Origin: Epichloe hybrida | Taxonomy: Eukaryota > Ascomycota > Sordariomycetes > Hypocreales > Clavicipitaceae | Length of the DNA: 64,000 nt | Reading direction: 5' to 3' | Assembly: GCA_019022495.1 (NCBI GenBank) | Contig: JAFEKR010000010.1 | Location: forward strand, 496,001-560,000 | Shown here: positions 21,286 through 30,774 of the stretch, one piece after another | How positions within the stretch are numbered: position 1 is the first letter of the stretch | Layout: each line of letters begins with the position of its first letter | Notes under the pieces: generated by a model | The model's input: the letters and a program-made list of their open reading frames with translations, nothing else | The model's database searches: none | What the model was told of the DNA's origin: nothing | Position numbers and translations under genes: made by a program

Positions 21286-23225
21286 TCAGAGTCTGAAAAC
21301 GTCAAACTGTGGCAGTGTCATTACATCTCGCCAATCCACGTTCCGCCCACTTCCTGAAGATGCGCGTCGTGCTGTCCATAGAGACTCAATCATTTCTTCG
21401 AGAGCCACGAGGTTTCTGAACCCCAGTTTTCTCTGGTTTTTGAACCATATTCTCATCTTGTCTTGCATCTTGGTTGTGTCACACTCTGCTCCGAGAACGA
21501 TCACGGGCCACAGCATCATGTTGCCTAGCTCGCCCCTGCCGACCCTTTCAGTCGCCACCAGCTCGTGTATTCCAAGCTCCACGAGCGACTGGACTGTGTC
21601 TAGCCCGGCTCTCCGTATGCTGCGCTGGAAAAAGACCAGGCGGGCATAGTAGAAGACCTGGGCGGTGTGATGAAGAACCAAGCCCTGGCATTGGTCTGGC
21701 GACATCATCTCCTGAGGCGGCAACGTGGGGAAATCCAGGTATTGTTGTAATTGGAAAGCATCTAGCTCCTTTTCCAGCTCTGGTGTCAGGTCATGCGCCG
21801 CAGTGCCCAACTTGGTCATTCTGTCGTATGCGTGCAGGAATGATCTGGATGCGCCATAATATGGAAACGTGAACTCTAGGCTTTCTGCAGAGGCTTCATT
21901 CTCAAGGAAGGACTTGAGATGTTCTGGTACGGGGATCTCGCACAGAATAGCCATTGACACCATGTGCCTCTGAAATGCAGCCACCACGCCTGCATCTAGG
22001 CCACGGGCATGCAGCTTCGCAAGGTAGGCCAATCCACCTGTGACATGGGTCCGCCATCGACTGGTGGTGCCTGAAATTGCGTCTGCAGCTATGCAGGCCA
22101 TGATTGCCATGGCGAATGACTGATCCTGATGGCTGTCAGCCTCGAATAGGTTATTGCGAAGGTGGGCAATTGCCTGTTGGTCGTGGTTGAGTGCCAGGAC
22201 CCGATCTTGTTCATTCTTCAGGTTGCCCAAGTTGTACAGGTTGCTGGCTGCGGAGGCGCAGAGAGCGTGGAAGATGGCAACGTTTGCGTTGGACTCTCCC
22301 GATCTTGACATGAGGCCTTTGAGGGCCATGGGCAGCATCATTATGCGACAGGGATTGTGTGGCTCGTCAATGAGCACGAGTTTCCGGCTGGTGAAGGTGA
22401 CCCAGTGATGGATCAGCCTTTTCTGATCGGATGGCACCGACAAGATGTCGAGGTGACGGGGTACATGGCTCTCCGAACGTGTTCTTGGCAAAAGGAGGCC
22501 CGAGACCGGCGACTTGGCATATTCGCTGTTCGATCCGAGACTCAGCAACGTTTCGGCGGCCGGCACTGTGTCCGCCGACCTGACGTCTCCCGCATCAGCG
22601 GGCGGTGTCCATGTCTGGTCGGTCTCGGATGCGTGTGCTGTATGAACAGTTGTTGGAGAGAAGGGTATTGGCGAAGCGTGTGGCCGCTCGACCTCCGGCA
22701 ATGGTGGCTGGAGTGGTGGTGAGCTGATGGCAAATACAGAAAAGCCACCCTGATCTGGTTTTTGTTGTCCACGGTCCCATTCATCGATTTTCGACAGAAC
22801 CAGATCAATGTCCGGAGAAGGAAGCCGAGGAATTGACGAAGCTCCAATGCTTGCCAATGAGCGACGAGTCACCCTGTTTGTGAGAGAGTCTTGGTCCAGC
22901 TCCTCCGACCCATGATCGCCGAGGATGGTGGAAGCGTTCAGATGGATCCAGTTCAAGCGAATACCATATCCTTGGCATTTGACGCCGAGTCGACGGCATC
23001 TTCGACATGTCGGGGCTTCCCTATGGGAGCCGGCTGTTTAGTATGTAGGCAGATCCAGAACGACATGGGCGGCAAGGCGTGTCTGTCTGACAGTTCGGAT
23101 TACCCCATGTCAATGCTCACTTGTTGTAATGTTGGGCAAACTCACTCATCGCATTTAACACGGCGCGCACGGCAGGTCCAACAGCCCGTGAACGTTTTTG
23201 TCCGGCTTTTAGGTGTCGCGATCAT
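21286..23225 (-). CDS. Zn2Cys6 transcription factor with fungal-specific TF domain
   Basis: Exon 1 (23225-23146) and exon 2 (23020-21286) give 604 aa. The splice (gtgagt...ccatag) completes a perfect binuclear zinc cluster: C15-x2-C18-x6-C25-x6-C32-x2-C35-x6-C42, reading GCWTCRARRVKCDE then EAPTCRRCRRLGVKC, followed by QGYGIRLNW. The remainder resembles the Fungal_trans_2 (PF11951-type) domain: LIHHWVTFTSRKLVLID, ALCASAASNLYNL, MAIMACIAADAISGTTSRWR and HVTGGLAYLAKL, ending in DVMTLPQFDVFRL. Nuclear DNA-binding regulator; targets unknown. It is tail to tail with the C2H2 gene (85 bp between stops), with its promoter towards the 23.3-kb hairpin. Confidence 0.9.
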
Positions 23226-23332
23226 CTGTTTCGTCCCGAATTCTATTGCGGAAAGCGGCAACCGGTTGTCGTGCCTGTGCGGATGCGAGGTTATGTACGA
23301 GCTCGCTGTGGTTTACGGTTTTTATCTCCTTA

Positions 23333-23458
23333 GTCGTGATACAGCTTGTGGAGTCACGTCAACCAGGGTCTGTATGTAACCAATTAGATGAAAGTGAACT
23401 AGAGATACATACTCCGTACAGACCCTAGTTAACGTGACTCCACAAGCTGTATCACGAC
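23333..23458. repeat. Imperfect inverted repeat (foldback), ~46-53-bp arms
   Basis: The left arm (23333-23378) pairs with the right arm (23406-23458) around a 27-nt loop. Both contain GTCGTGATACAGCTTGTGG and GGGTCTGTA. Differences are two C/T changes in CpA context (GTCAACCAGG versus GTTAACTAGG) and a 5-bp insertion in the right arm. It sits ~110 bp upstream of the Zn2Cys6 gene ATG. It is probably a MITE relic; a regulatory hairpin is possible. Confidence 0.8.
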
Positions 23459-23720
23459 GATATACGATAAATTGCACTAGTAAGACCCACCTTCGGACCT
23501 TCAGACCCGCAGCGATTGGCTCGCTTTAACTTTCCATCTGTCTCTATCGGACAGTTAATTGCCATCGCAGATCCACGCGCCTTTTCTGTTTATTTTCTGT
23601 GAGAAATGGAGAAACAGAGAAATAGACAGCGAGGTGCAAGTTCCGACGGCAACCAACGTCAATTGGATTCCGCCTCTCTTTTCCATCTGCAGGTCCCACG
23701 TCTTTTAATTAAATTGTCCG

Positions 23721-23806
23721 TCGTCGTCTCCATCCGACATTCCGACGTCCGCTTCCGCGGGCGCTGTTGCCCTGTCGGGGGAGGCCGAGGGCGGGTGCGA
23801 CATCTC
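23721..23806 (-). repeat. Inverted partial copy of the MFS transporter's first exon
   Basis: 86 bp that match 26403-26487 in opposite orientation with only four substitutions. Translated on the minus strand it still reads MSHPPSASPDRATAPAEAD, like the transporter's MSHLPSASRDKATAPAEAD. It lies in the ERG4 upstream region. The duplication is partial and does not encode a gene here. Confidence 0.85.
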
Positions 23807-24005
23807 ACTGCATATTATATAAAGCTTCTCCCCGAACGATGTAGCCTCCGTTTCACTCTGCAAGGAATCCCAAGTCTGCCTCGTCCTGACCAAAAGTCCG
23901 TTGTGGCTGCTTTCCGCCCACGCATTCGTTGGTGTGAGTCCGCTCAAGCAAACCACAACCAGAACGGTTGTTCGAGCCAGAGTCGACGGCAAGTCAACAG
24001 CCGAA

Positions 24006-25586
24006 ATGCCAGAAAAGAACAACAATCCCGCCACCTACAAGGACGGTGAAAGCGACGAGTTCGAGTTTGGCGGCTCCCTCGGCACCCTCGCCCTGATGAT
24101 CGGCTTCCCTCTGCTGATGTGGTACATGTGGATAGGCGCAATCTACTACAATGGCAAGCTGCCTCTTCCCGAGGAGGGCGAGACCTGGTTGGCGTTTGGT
24201 CGTCATCTCGCCCATGTCGTTTACCAGGGCGCTTTCCCAACTGCCCAGGCCTGGGCCATCTACTGGGCGTTCTTCGTCTTTGAGATGGCAATGTACTGCT
24301 ACATGCCCGGTGTGCTGATACAAGGTCGGCCTCTTCCTCACCAAGGCAACAAGCGTCTTCCATACTACTGCTCTGCGTACTCAAGCTTCTACGCGACCAT
24401 CGCCGTCGCCGGCGTCTTGCACTTGACCAACGTCTTCCCTCTGCATACTCTGGTCGACGAGTTCGGCTCCATCATGACAGTGGCCATCTTGTCTGGCTTC
24501 CTGAACAGCTTCATCGTCTACGTCCAGGCCATTGTTCGTGGACGCACGCACAGACTCACGGGTTATCCCATCTATGACTTTTTCATGGGTGCCGAGCTGA
24601 ATCCGCGCATTGGCATTCTTGATTTCAAGATGTTTTATGAAGTCCGCATTCCATGGTATATATTACTCCTCATCACCTGCTCCACTGCCGCGAGGCAGTA
24701 CGAGACTTATGGCTACGTCTCTGCAGAAGTCATGTTCTTAGTCATTGCGCATTACCTCTATGCCAACGCCTGCGCCAAGGGGGAGGACCTAATTCCCTCG
24801 ACCTGGTAAGTTTCGCCACACTGCGGACTATGAAGCATGCATGCACCCTTCGCTAAACCCCCCCCCCCCTTCAATAGGGACGTGTACTTTGAAAAGTTGG
24901 GCTTCATGCTCACCTTCTGGAACCTGGCCGGCGTCCCCTTCACCTACTGTCACTGCACCCTCTATCTCGCCACCCACCCTCCGTCCGAGTATCGCTGGAA
25001 CCGATACGCACTCGCCGCTCTCTTTGCCGTCTACCTATTCATGTACTGGATGTGGGACACATCCAACAGCCAAAAGAACTATTTCCGCCAGATGGAGCAC
25101 CAGGGCAAGCTGACCAAGCGAAAAACGTTCCCGCAATTGCCCTGGCGAATCGTCAAGAACCCCAGGGCATTGGAAACCACCGCGGGTGATCGAATCTTGG
25201 CAGATGGGTGGTTTGGGATCGTAAGAAAGCCGAATTATGTTCCCGACATGTTCTTCTCGTTTTCTTGGGCCTTGATTACTGGGTTCAAGTAGGTGCCTCT
25301 TTGAAAGCATGGCGCAATGCCAGCCAGCTGAGGAGGGGGATTTTTTTTTTTTTTTTTTTTTGAGCTAACGGTGTAGCTAGGAGCCCGTTTCCGTGGTTTT
25401 ACCCCGTCTTTTTCATGATCATGATCATTCACCGCGTAAGCAGAGACATAGAGCGCTGCAGGCGCAAGTATGGGGACGCGTGGAAGCAGTACGAGAAGGA
25501 GGTGCCATATCTTTTCGTACCAGTAAGTGAACTCAATGGCCAAGCATACCGAGATCCATACTGACTTGGCACAGTACTTGATTTAA
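24006..25586 (+). CDS. erg4: Delta(24(24(1)))-sterol reductase (ERG4)
   Basis: Last step of ergosterol synthesis, NADPH-dependent reduction of the C24(28) double bond, in the ER membrane. Exons 24006-24805, 24878-25288, 25381-25522 and 25575-25586 give 454 aa. Seen: YEFG-type start ([20 protein letters not shown]), about eight hydrophobic segments, [83 protein letters not shown], and the C-terminal [19 protein letters not shown]. The last exon is only 12 nt (YLI-stop) but gives the family's usual end. Introns contain C10 and T22 runs. ATG 24006 fits family starts; the open frame upstream is unrelated. The inverted 86-bp repeat lies 200 bp upstream. Confidence 0.93.
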
Positions 25587-25790
25587 AACGCAATGTGGCC
25601 CTCAGAGGCTGGCGGTTCCCGAGTTTCAGCGTCGCTTTATACTCGAGTTGGCTTGACGATACGAAACATTGCAAAATCGTTGATGTGCAAATGTTATGTC
25701 CGCAGCCGGTGGAAGGCATGAAGGGTAACTTGGGCATGGAGAGGGGGTGTGGGTATTCACGTGGTTATGGCCACGTACGTACATACACTC

Positions 25791-26112
25791 TACCCCCTGA
25801 ATTATTTTACAAATCTACATGTCCTAGTTATTTATTCCTCTCTAACAGCTGTGATTAGCTGTATAATCCGTACATAAGTGCACTAACCCCTGTATTATTT
25901 TTAGAGAGTTACAAGGGAAAAATATAGGGTATATAACGCTATAAAAGAGTATATTATTTCTATATAAGTACCTAGTATAAAAATATACTACCCTTATTAC
26001 CTTTATGTCCTGTCTAATATCTAATTAGCTTAATCATTTTTAAGCCAATATCTGATTGGCTTAATTGCCCCCTGTCATGTAGATTTGTAAAAAAATTCCC
26101 GCAGGGGGTGTA
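25791..26112. mobile_element. MITE-like element with ~35-bp terminal inverted repeats
   Basis: The left end TACCCCCTGAATTATTTTAC and AAATCTACATG is matched in inverted form by CATGTAGATTTGTAAAAAAA and TTCCCGCAGGGGGTGTA at the right end. The ~322-bp body is AT-rich and non-coding with internal short palindromes. TA at both edges suggests a TA target as in Tc1/mariner-type MITEs. It lies between ERG4 and the MFS gene. Confidence 0.75.
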
Positions 26113-26371
26113 CTGTAGTTAATTATAGCGAATTATAGGTGTGTATGTATAAAAGGATAAGTAAGTTGCGGGCCCGTCTTTAGCACCACGCGGGGTAATT
26201 GGTTCTCCCCTGGGGCTTTCACCGGGATCGGAGTATTGGAGCTGGCCACACATTCTTTCCGCTTGGCGTCCAACTCATCAACTTGCCGTACCAAAATATC
26301 TTTCACATACCTAGGTACATGAACCCTGCTTCATCGTTTTCCCAGGGCCAACACGCACCGCAAACTGAAGA

Positions 26372-28018
26372 ATGTCGCAAACAAATACCATATTTCACCA
26401 TAAGATGTCGCACCTGCCCTCGGCCTCCCGCGACAAGGCAACAGCGCCCGCGGAAGCGGACGTCGGAATGTCGGATAGAGACGACGAGCCACCGGCCGGT
26501 GCACAAGGCCTGGTCGAACGATGGAATCGTCCACGGTCGAACCTGGCCAAATTGGGCTTCGCCTGTCTCTCGGCCGCCATTGCGGGCATGAATGACGCCG
26601 CTGTCGGTGTAAGAATCTCCGAGTTTCCCTGCTCTCACAGCATTGAAATCATTGATAGTAAAGCATACGACATCTACGACTTAGGCTTTGATCCCATACG
26701 TACGTCGTCTCCCGGCTTGTCCAGACTCCAGAGCACATGACGCCATCTAACGACATGCTAGCTCGAAAGCTACTATCATCTTTCCTACACCGTCATTTCA
26801 CTCATCTTCCTCACTCCCTTCCTAGGCTACTCCCTCGCGGCAGTCACCAATGCCCGCATCCACGTCTCGCTGGGCCGGCGGGGCGTCGCCGTCATGGCGC
26901 CCCTCTGCCATATCGTCACGTACGCCGTGCTGGCGTCGCATCCCGCTTATCCAGCACTGGTGGTGGCCAATGCCATCGGCGGGTTCGGCAACGGCCTGAC
27001 GGACGCGTGTTTCTGCGCGTGGGTTGGCGCCATGGACAAGGCGAATGCCATTCAGGGAGTTTTCCACGCCTGCTACTCGCTTGGTGCCTTGTTTGCGCCG
27101 TTGATAGCGACGAGTATGGTTGTGAAGGCTGAGTTGATGTGGTGGAGTTGGTATTATGTCATGGTATGTTCTTCATTTTGTTGCTGTTGTCATTGGTGGC
27201 ACAATGCTGATATCGACGAACTACTTACAAGCCAGTTTGGCGTGTCTGTTCTCGAGCTCGTTGGCTTGACCATCTCCTTTTGGGATAAGCCTGGCTCGGT
27301 GTATAGAGCTGAGCACTCTCGTGACAGCTCGGATGGTACGGGCACCAGAGATGCCATCAGATCGAAGGTGACGTGGCTGTGTGCTGCTTTCTTCTTCGCA
27401 TACATGGGTGTGGAAGGTACGTCTTTTGCCCGTGTTTCGTCTCACCGACTTCGTGATGCGGAGAGTCTGGGAATTTGACTGAGGTGTTCATTTTTTATTT
27501 TTATTTTTACAATCGTAGTTGGCCTCGGCGGCTGGGTCGTAACCTTTATGCTCAAAGCACGCCATGCAACCCCGTTCGCATCAGGCATATCTGGCCCGGG
27601 CTTCTAGGCGGGCATGACGCTCGGCCGAGCATTGCTAGGCTTTGTGACGGAGCGGTTCGGGGAGCGCCTCTGCCTCACAATCTACCTTGCCATCTGTGTT
27701 GGGCTCGAGCTCCTCTTCTGGCTTGTCCCGCTGTTTGTCGTGTCTGCCGCGGCGGTTGCCTTCCTGGGCTTCTTCCTCGGACCCATGTTTCCTGGCGCGG
27801 TCATGATGACGGTCAAGCTGCTCCCAAAGAAGATTCACGTGAGCGCCATTGGGTTTGCCATGGCGCTGGGAGGCACGGACGGTACGGTGTTCCCGTTCAT
27901 CATCGGTGCTGTGGCGAGCAGCAAGGGTGTTGGGGTGCTGCAGCCGATTGTGCTGGTGTTGACTGCGATGGCGAGCTTGGTCTGGTTGAGTTTTCCGAGG
28001 ATCAAGAAGACGGAGTAG
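26372..28018 (+). pseudogene. MFS transporter with a 15-nt micro-exon and one in-frame TAG
   Basis: Membrane transporter of the major facilitator superfamily (fucose-permease/BSC6-like group). Exons 26372-26608, 26685-26699, 26762-27163, 27236-27416 and 27519-28018 all join in phase. Exon 1 gives a hydrophilic N-terminus and AKLGFACLSAAIAGMNDAAVG. The 15-nt exon supplies ALIPY. Exon 3 reads LESYYHLSYTVISLIFLTPF, NAIGGFGNGLTDA and GVFHACYSLGALFAPLIATS. Exon 5 contains a TAG at 27605-27607 where homologues carry Trp (GF-x-AGMTLGRALLGF), then continues to KLLPKKIHVSAIGFAMALGG and SFPRIKKTE. Full length would be 444 codons. TGG to TAG is a C-to-T change on the other strand in CpA context. A 69-nt frame-keeping splice (27539-27607) is the alternative. 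Substrate unknown. Confidence 0.85.
26403..26487 (+). repeat. Exon-1 segment of the MFS gene, partner of the inverted copy at 23721
   Basis: 85 bp inside the first exon, about 95% identical (four differences) to 23721-23806 in opposite orientation. Because this copy is in a complete gene, it is the likely source. Confidence 0.85.
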
Positions 28019-28399
28019 AGTTTGTAGGTGGAGGTATTCATTGCTGCATAGCATGGCATGTCGATGGAGATGTTTTGCCAGGTTGAAACAGAGGTAACAG
28101 TATCTCGCTACTTGATTTCCCCTCTTTGCCATCACTGCACAATACCCCAATTCATCGAAATGGCCTGCCGTTTAAACTGCAGTCGCTGTGGACATCTGCG
28201 TCTCCGCTCCTCAAATCCCGTCTAATTTTGAGGTCAGCACTGATTCGATACGCAGCTCCAATGGCCTTCCCGGGCCTGAAGATTAGCCCGGGATATCTGG
28301 CACTGCGCTTGGGGCGCAAGTCAAGGTGTCGAATAATTATGAATCTTTCTTGTTGGACCAAACCCCTTTTGGTGGAAGATCTGGCCACAAAGCCCATTC
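28019..28399. other. Intergenic
   Basis: 381 bp between the MFS gene and the small hypothetical gene. Missing 5' exons of the latter could lie here, but no clear start and donor were found. Confidence 0.4.
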
Positions 28400-28732
28400 A
28401 TGGCCACGTCTTTTGCCTCCAGCGGAACCGGTGCATTCATTCCGTATGAGTTTCAGGAAGGCGAGACTCCCTCCAAAGCAGCCAAGATCCCGAGGGTATT
28501 TTCCCACGAGCTTGCCGAGTTCATGCACCTCAACAAGCTCGCAGGCTTGGTTGCTCTGTCGCTCTTGGATGACCCAGGGGACCGAACCAATACTGAGCTC
28601 CTCGTCGGGCCGCATTGTACTCTGATGATGGACACCGAGGTAGTCCTCGTGCTCGATCCATTGAACAGCAGTTCACAGCCGTATCTGTACACTGCGCTAC
28701 ATAAACCGTCACCATGTTGCGTGCTATTTTAA
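28400..28732 (+). CDS. Small hypothetical protein or gene fragment, 110 aa
   Basis: ATG 28400, one open frame. The first ~75 codons look protein-like (GAFIPYEFQEGETPS, FSHELAEFMHLNKLAGLVAL, SLLDDPGDRTNTELLVGPHC, TLMMDTEVV) and resemble the central part of small hypothetical proteins common in Sordariomycetes. The final ~30 residues are less convincing, so an intron donor or decay after LVLDP is possible. Homologues I recall have an extra N-terminal part, so this may be a truncated copy. No function can be given. Confidence 0.45.
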   Translation: MATSFASSGTGAFIPYEFQEGETPSKAAKIPRVFSHELAEFMHLNKLAGLVALSLLDDPGDRTNTELLVGPHCTLMMDTEVVLVLDPLNSSSQPYLYTALHKPSPCCVLF

Positions 28733-28931
28733 GAAAGTTACACGTATCGATATGCTAGTAATCGCGACAAAGGTCCGTCCGGAGTTCGCAATGTTTCAGT
28801 CAATGTCCCTTCCAAGCTTGGAGTTGTCCTGTGACAGGTGTGGTTGTCCAGCCTAACTATCCCGATCGACAAAGAGTCCCATGTGGGCTTAACTCTACGG
28901 AATATTCACAACACCCCCTGCTCTAAGCACA

Positions 28932-29813
28932 CTACATATAAAGACCTGTTCTGTTGGGTCGGGAATGATCCGTGCGCACCGATCGTCGGATCATCGTGGT
29001 GCCTGGGACAGGGCGGAAGTGTGGCCGGGGATTAGCGGGCCGAGTCCAGTGCGGGCGACAGAAGTTGTTGCAGTTATGCTGAAAGAAGAACGAGCTAATG
29101 CCTTCGGGGCCGAGATCTGTTACACCGTACTGGCGAGTCCGGGATAGGATGACAGGGTCAGAGAGTACTATTTCGCGCGCGTAAATGCCACCTTGGATGT
29201 CGCACAGAACAAGATTACCCCCAGAGAGGTGGTAGCTGAAGTGGCTTAGAGCTTGCATGACTTCCCCCCATCGCTCCGACTCGTCGTTCCATCCAGAATT
29301 GCTGTTGAACTTTTGGTAATTTTGGATAAAAGGCTCGCATAGAACTTTCTGGCCTGACCAATCTCCGGGACCGTCGTAGAAAGTCCATACCGCGGGTACA
29401 TTGATTTTGACGAGTTTGTTGATCAATCCCAGCTCATTGAACTTGTTGACAAACTCCAAGGCTTTGTCAACGGCCTTGATGTCGAGCGTGAAATAATCAT
29501 CTGAGAAGACGGCGCCAGTCTTGAACCACTTGACAACACATGCTTGACCATCGCGAGGCCCTGAAGTATAGGTCCCTCTGGCCACCCAGCGAAAAGCACC
29601 TTGTGCAAAAGGCCTCTCCAGAGCTGAATTCGGCAAACTAGCCCTGCTGGAGTTGTTGAATCTGCCAGCGTCAGACTGCCTCAAAGAAGGGGCGTCGGAG
29701 TGGTGGCCGTGGACGCAGCTCGCGCATCGCGATACACCGGCACCCTGGGAGTACTGGTTGGCCGTGTAGGATGTCTTGGGAAGGCTACGCCCACAATCGG
29801 CACATGTGCGCAT
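28932..29813 (-). CDS. Alpha-kinase with N-terminal Stc1-like zinc motif
   Basis: Single exon, 293 aa. The C-terminal ~210 residues match the atypical alpha-kinase domain (MHCK/eEF2K family): VVKWFK with the ATP-binding Lys, FTLDIKAVDKALEFVNKFNE, KVLCEPFIQNYQKFNSNSGW, QALSHFSYHLSGGNLVLCDI (acidic catalytic/metal residue), EIVLSDPVILSRT, YGVTDLGPEGISSFFFQHNC, then NNFC, the structural zinc site of the family. The N-terminal ~35 residues hold two Cys pairs (CADC...CASC) with ...NQYS..., resembling the Stc1-type domain of fission yeast heterochromatin assembly. That second assignment is inference from Cys spacing. Ser/Thr kinase activity is expected; substrate unknown. Confidence 0.82.
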   Translation of the reverse strand: MRTCADCGRSLPKTSYTANQYSQGAGVSRCASCVHGHHSDAPSLRQSDAGRFNNSSRASLPNSALERPFAQGAFRWVARGTYTSGPRDGQACVVKWFKTGAVFSDDYFTLDIKAVDKALEFVNKFNELGLINKLVKINVPAVWTFYDGPGDWSGQKVLCEPFIQNYQKFNSNSGWNDESERWGEVMQALSHFSYHLSGGNLVLCDIQGGIYAREIVLSDPVILSRTRQYGVTDLGPEGISSFFFQHNCNNFCRPHWTRPANPRPHFRPVPGTTMIRRSVRTDHSRPNRTGLYM

Positions 29814-30774
29814 GGTTGGAGACGTGGACGAGATGTGGACGAGTATTAACTAAGTAGTGAGCACCAAGGAAGGTTAGATCAAGCAATCTTTTCGCGGTAT
29901 TTAATCTTTTTTGTGGGATTTGAGACGGCCCACTAGCGGGGTTTTGATTGGCTGTTACCCGCAGCTCGGGGGAAGTGCAGAGTGGGAAGTTCCAAGGATG
30001 ATCCCACTGAGCCAACAATTCACTTTTCAATCCTTCCTGCCCACGATCTTGCTCTGATGAGATGACTATCGAATCTATGAAAGCTAAAGAAGGCAGGAAG
30101 AAGAAGAAGCTCTATATCAGCTTCCAGGTCTATCAAAGAAGACCACGATCGATCAGATGGATCAGCAAACGAATCGAGTTTCTTCGGATAGATCAACAAA
30201 CGAAGCAATGCGCGGATGTAATAGCACGGATAGTGATATCAAACGCGATGCGGAAGGCTGCCGGAGCAAACGCAGCAAAGAAAAAGAGATGTCTTGTTGG
30301 ATGTGAGGCTGCGGTATCCAACATAACCCAAGGGGCCATTTTTTCGACTGAGCTGCTTACCCGTCTGCCCTAGTCTGGGTGGACTTGTTCGGATACGGAC
30401 AGATCAAAGCCAGTGTGCAAGAGTCCATGGAGCGTCACAGCACCAAAGATGACGGGAAAGTCACGGAAAAAAACGACGGATGAGATCAATGTCTTGCTGA
30501 GACAGGGCATTGGCATCACAGGAAACAGCAGTTGGCATGACATATCATGCATGACTCAAAAGGTAATGTGACGTGTCTACTATTCAGAAGGCTGTTACCA
30601 TATGATTTCATCGCTAAACAAAAACCCGATCGCTTGGGCGTTCATGGTCAGAAGACATGATGGCAAAACATTTGAAAGAGGATACATGTTCGAAATACGC
30701 TTTATATATAAACCTGGATGGCGAAAACACACCAGGCATCGATAATTGACATGATATACCATGGCGAAACCCAT
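29814..30774. other. Intergenic
   Basis: 961 bp between the alpha-kinase promoter and the sugar transporter 3' end. An open frame at 30062-30373 is Lys-rich and not protein-like. Nothing else seen. Confidence 0.5.
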
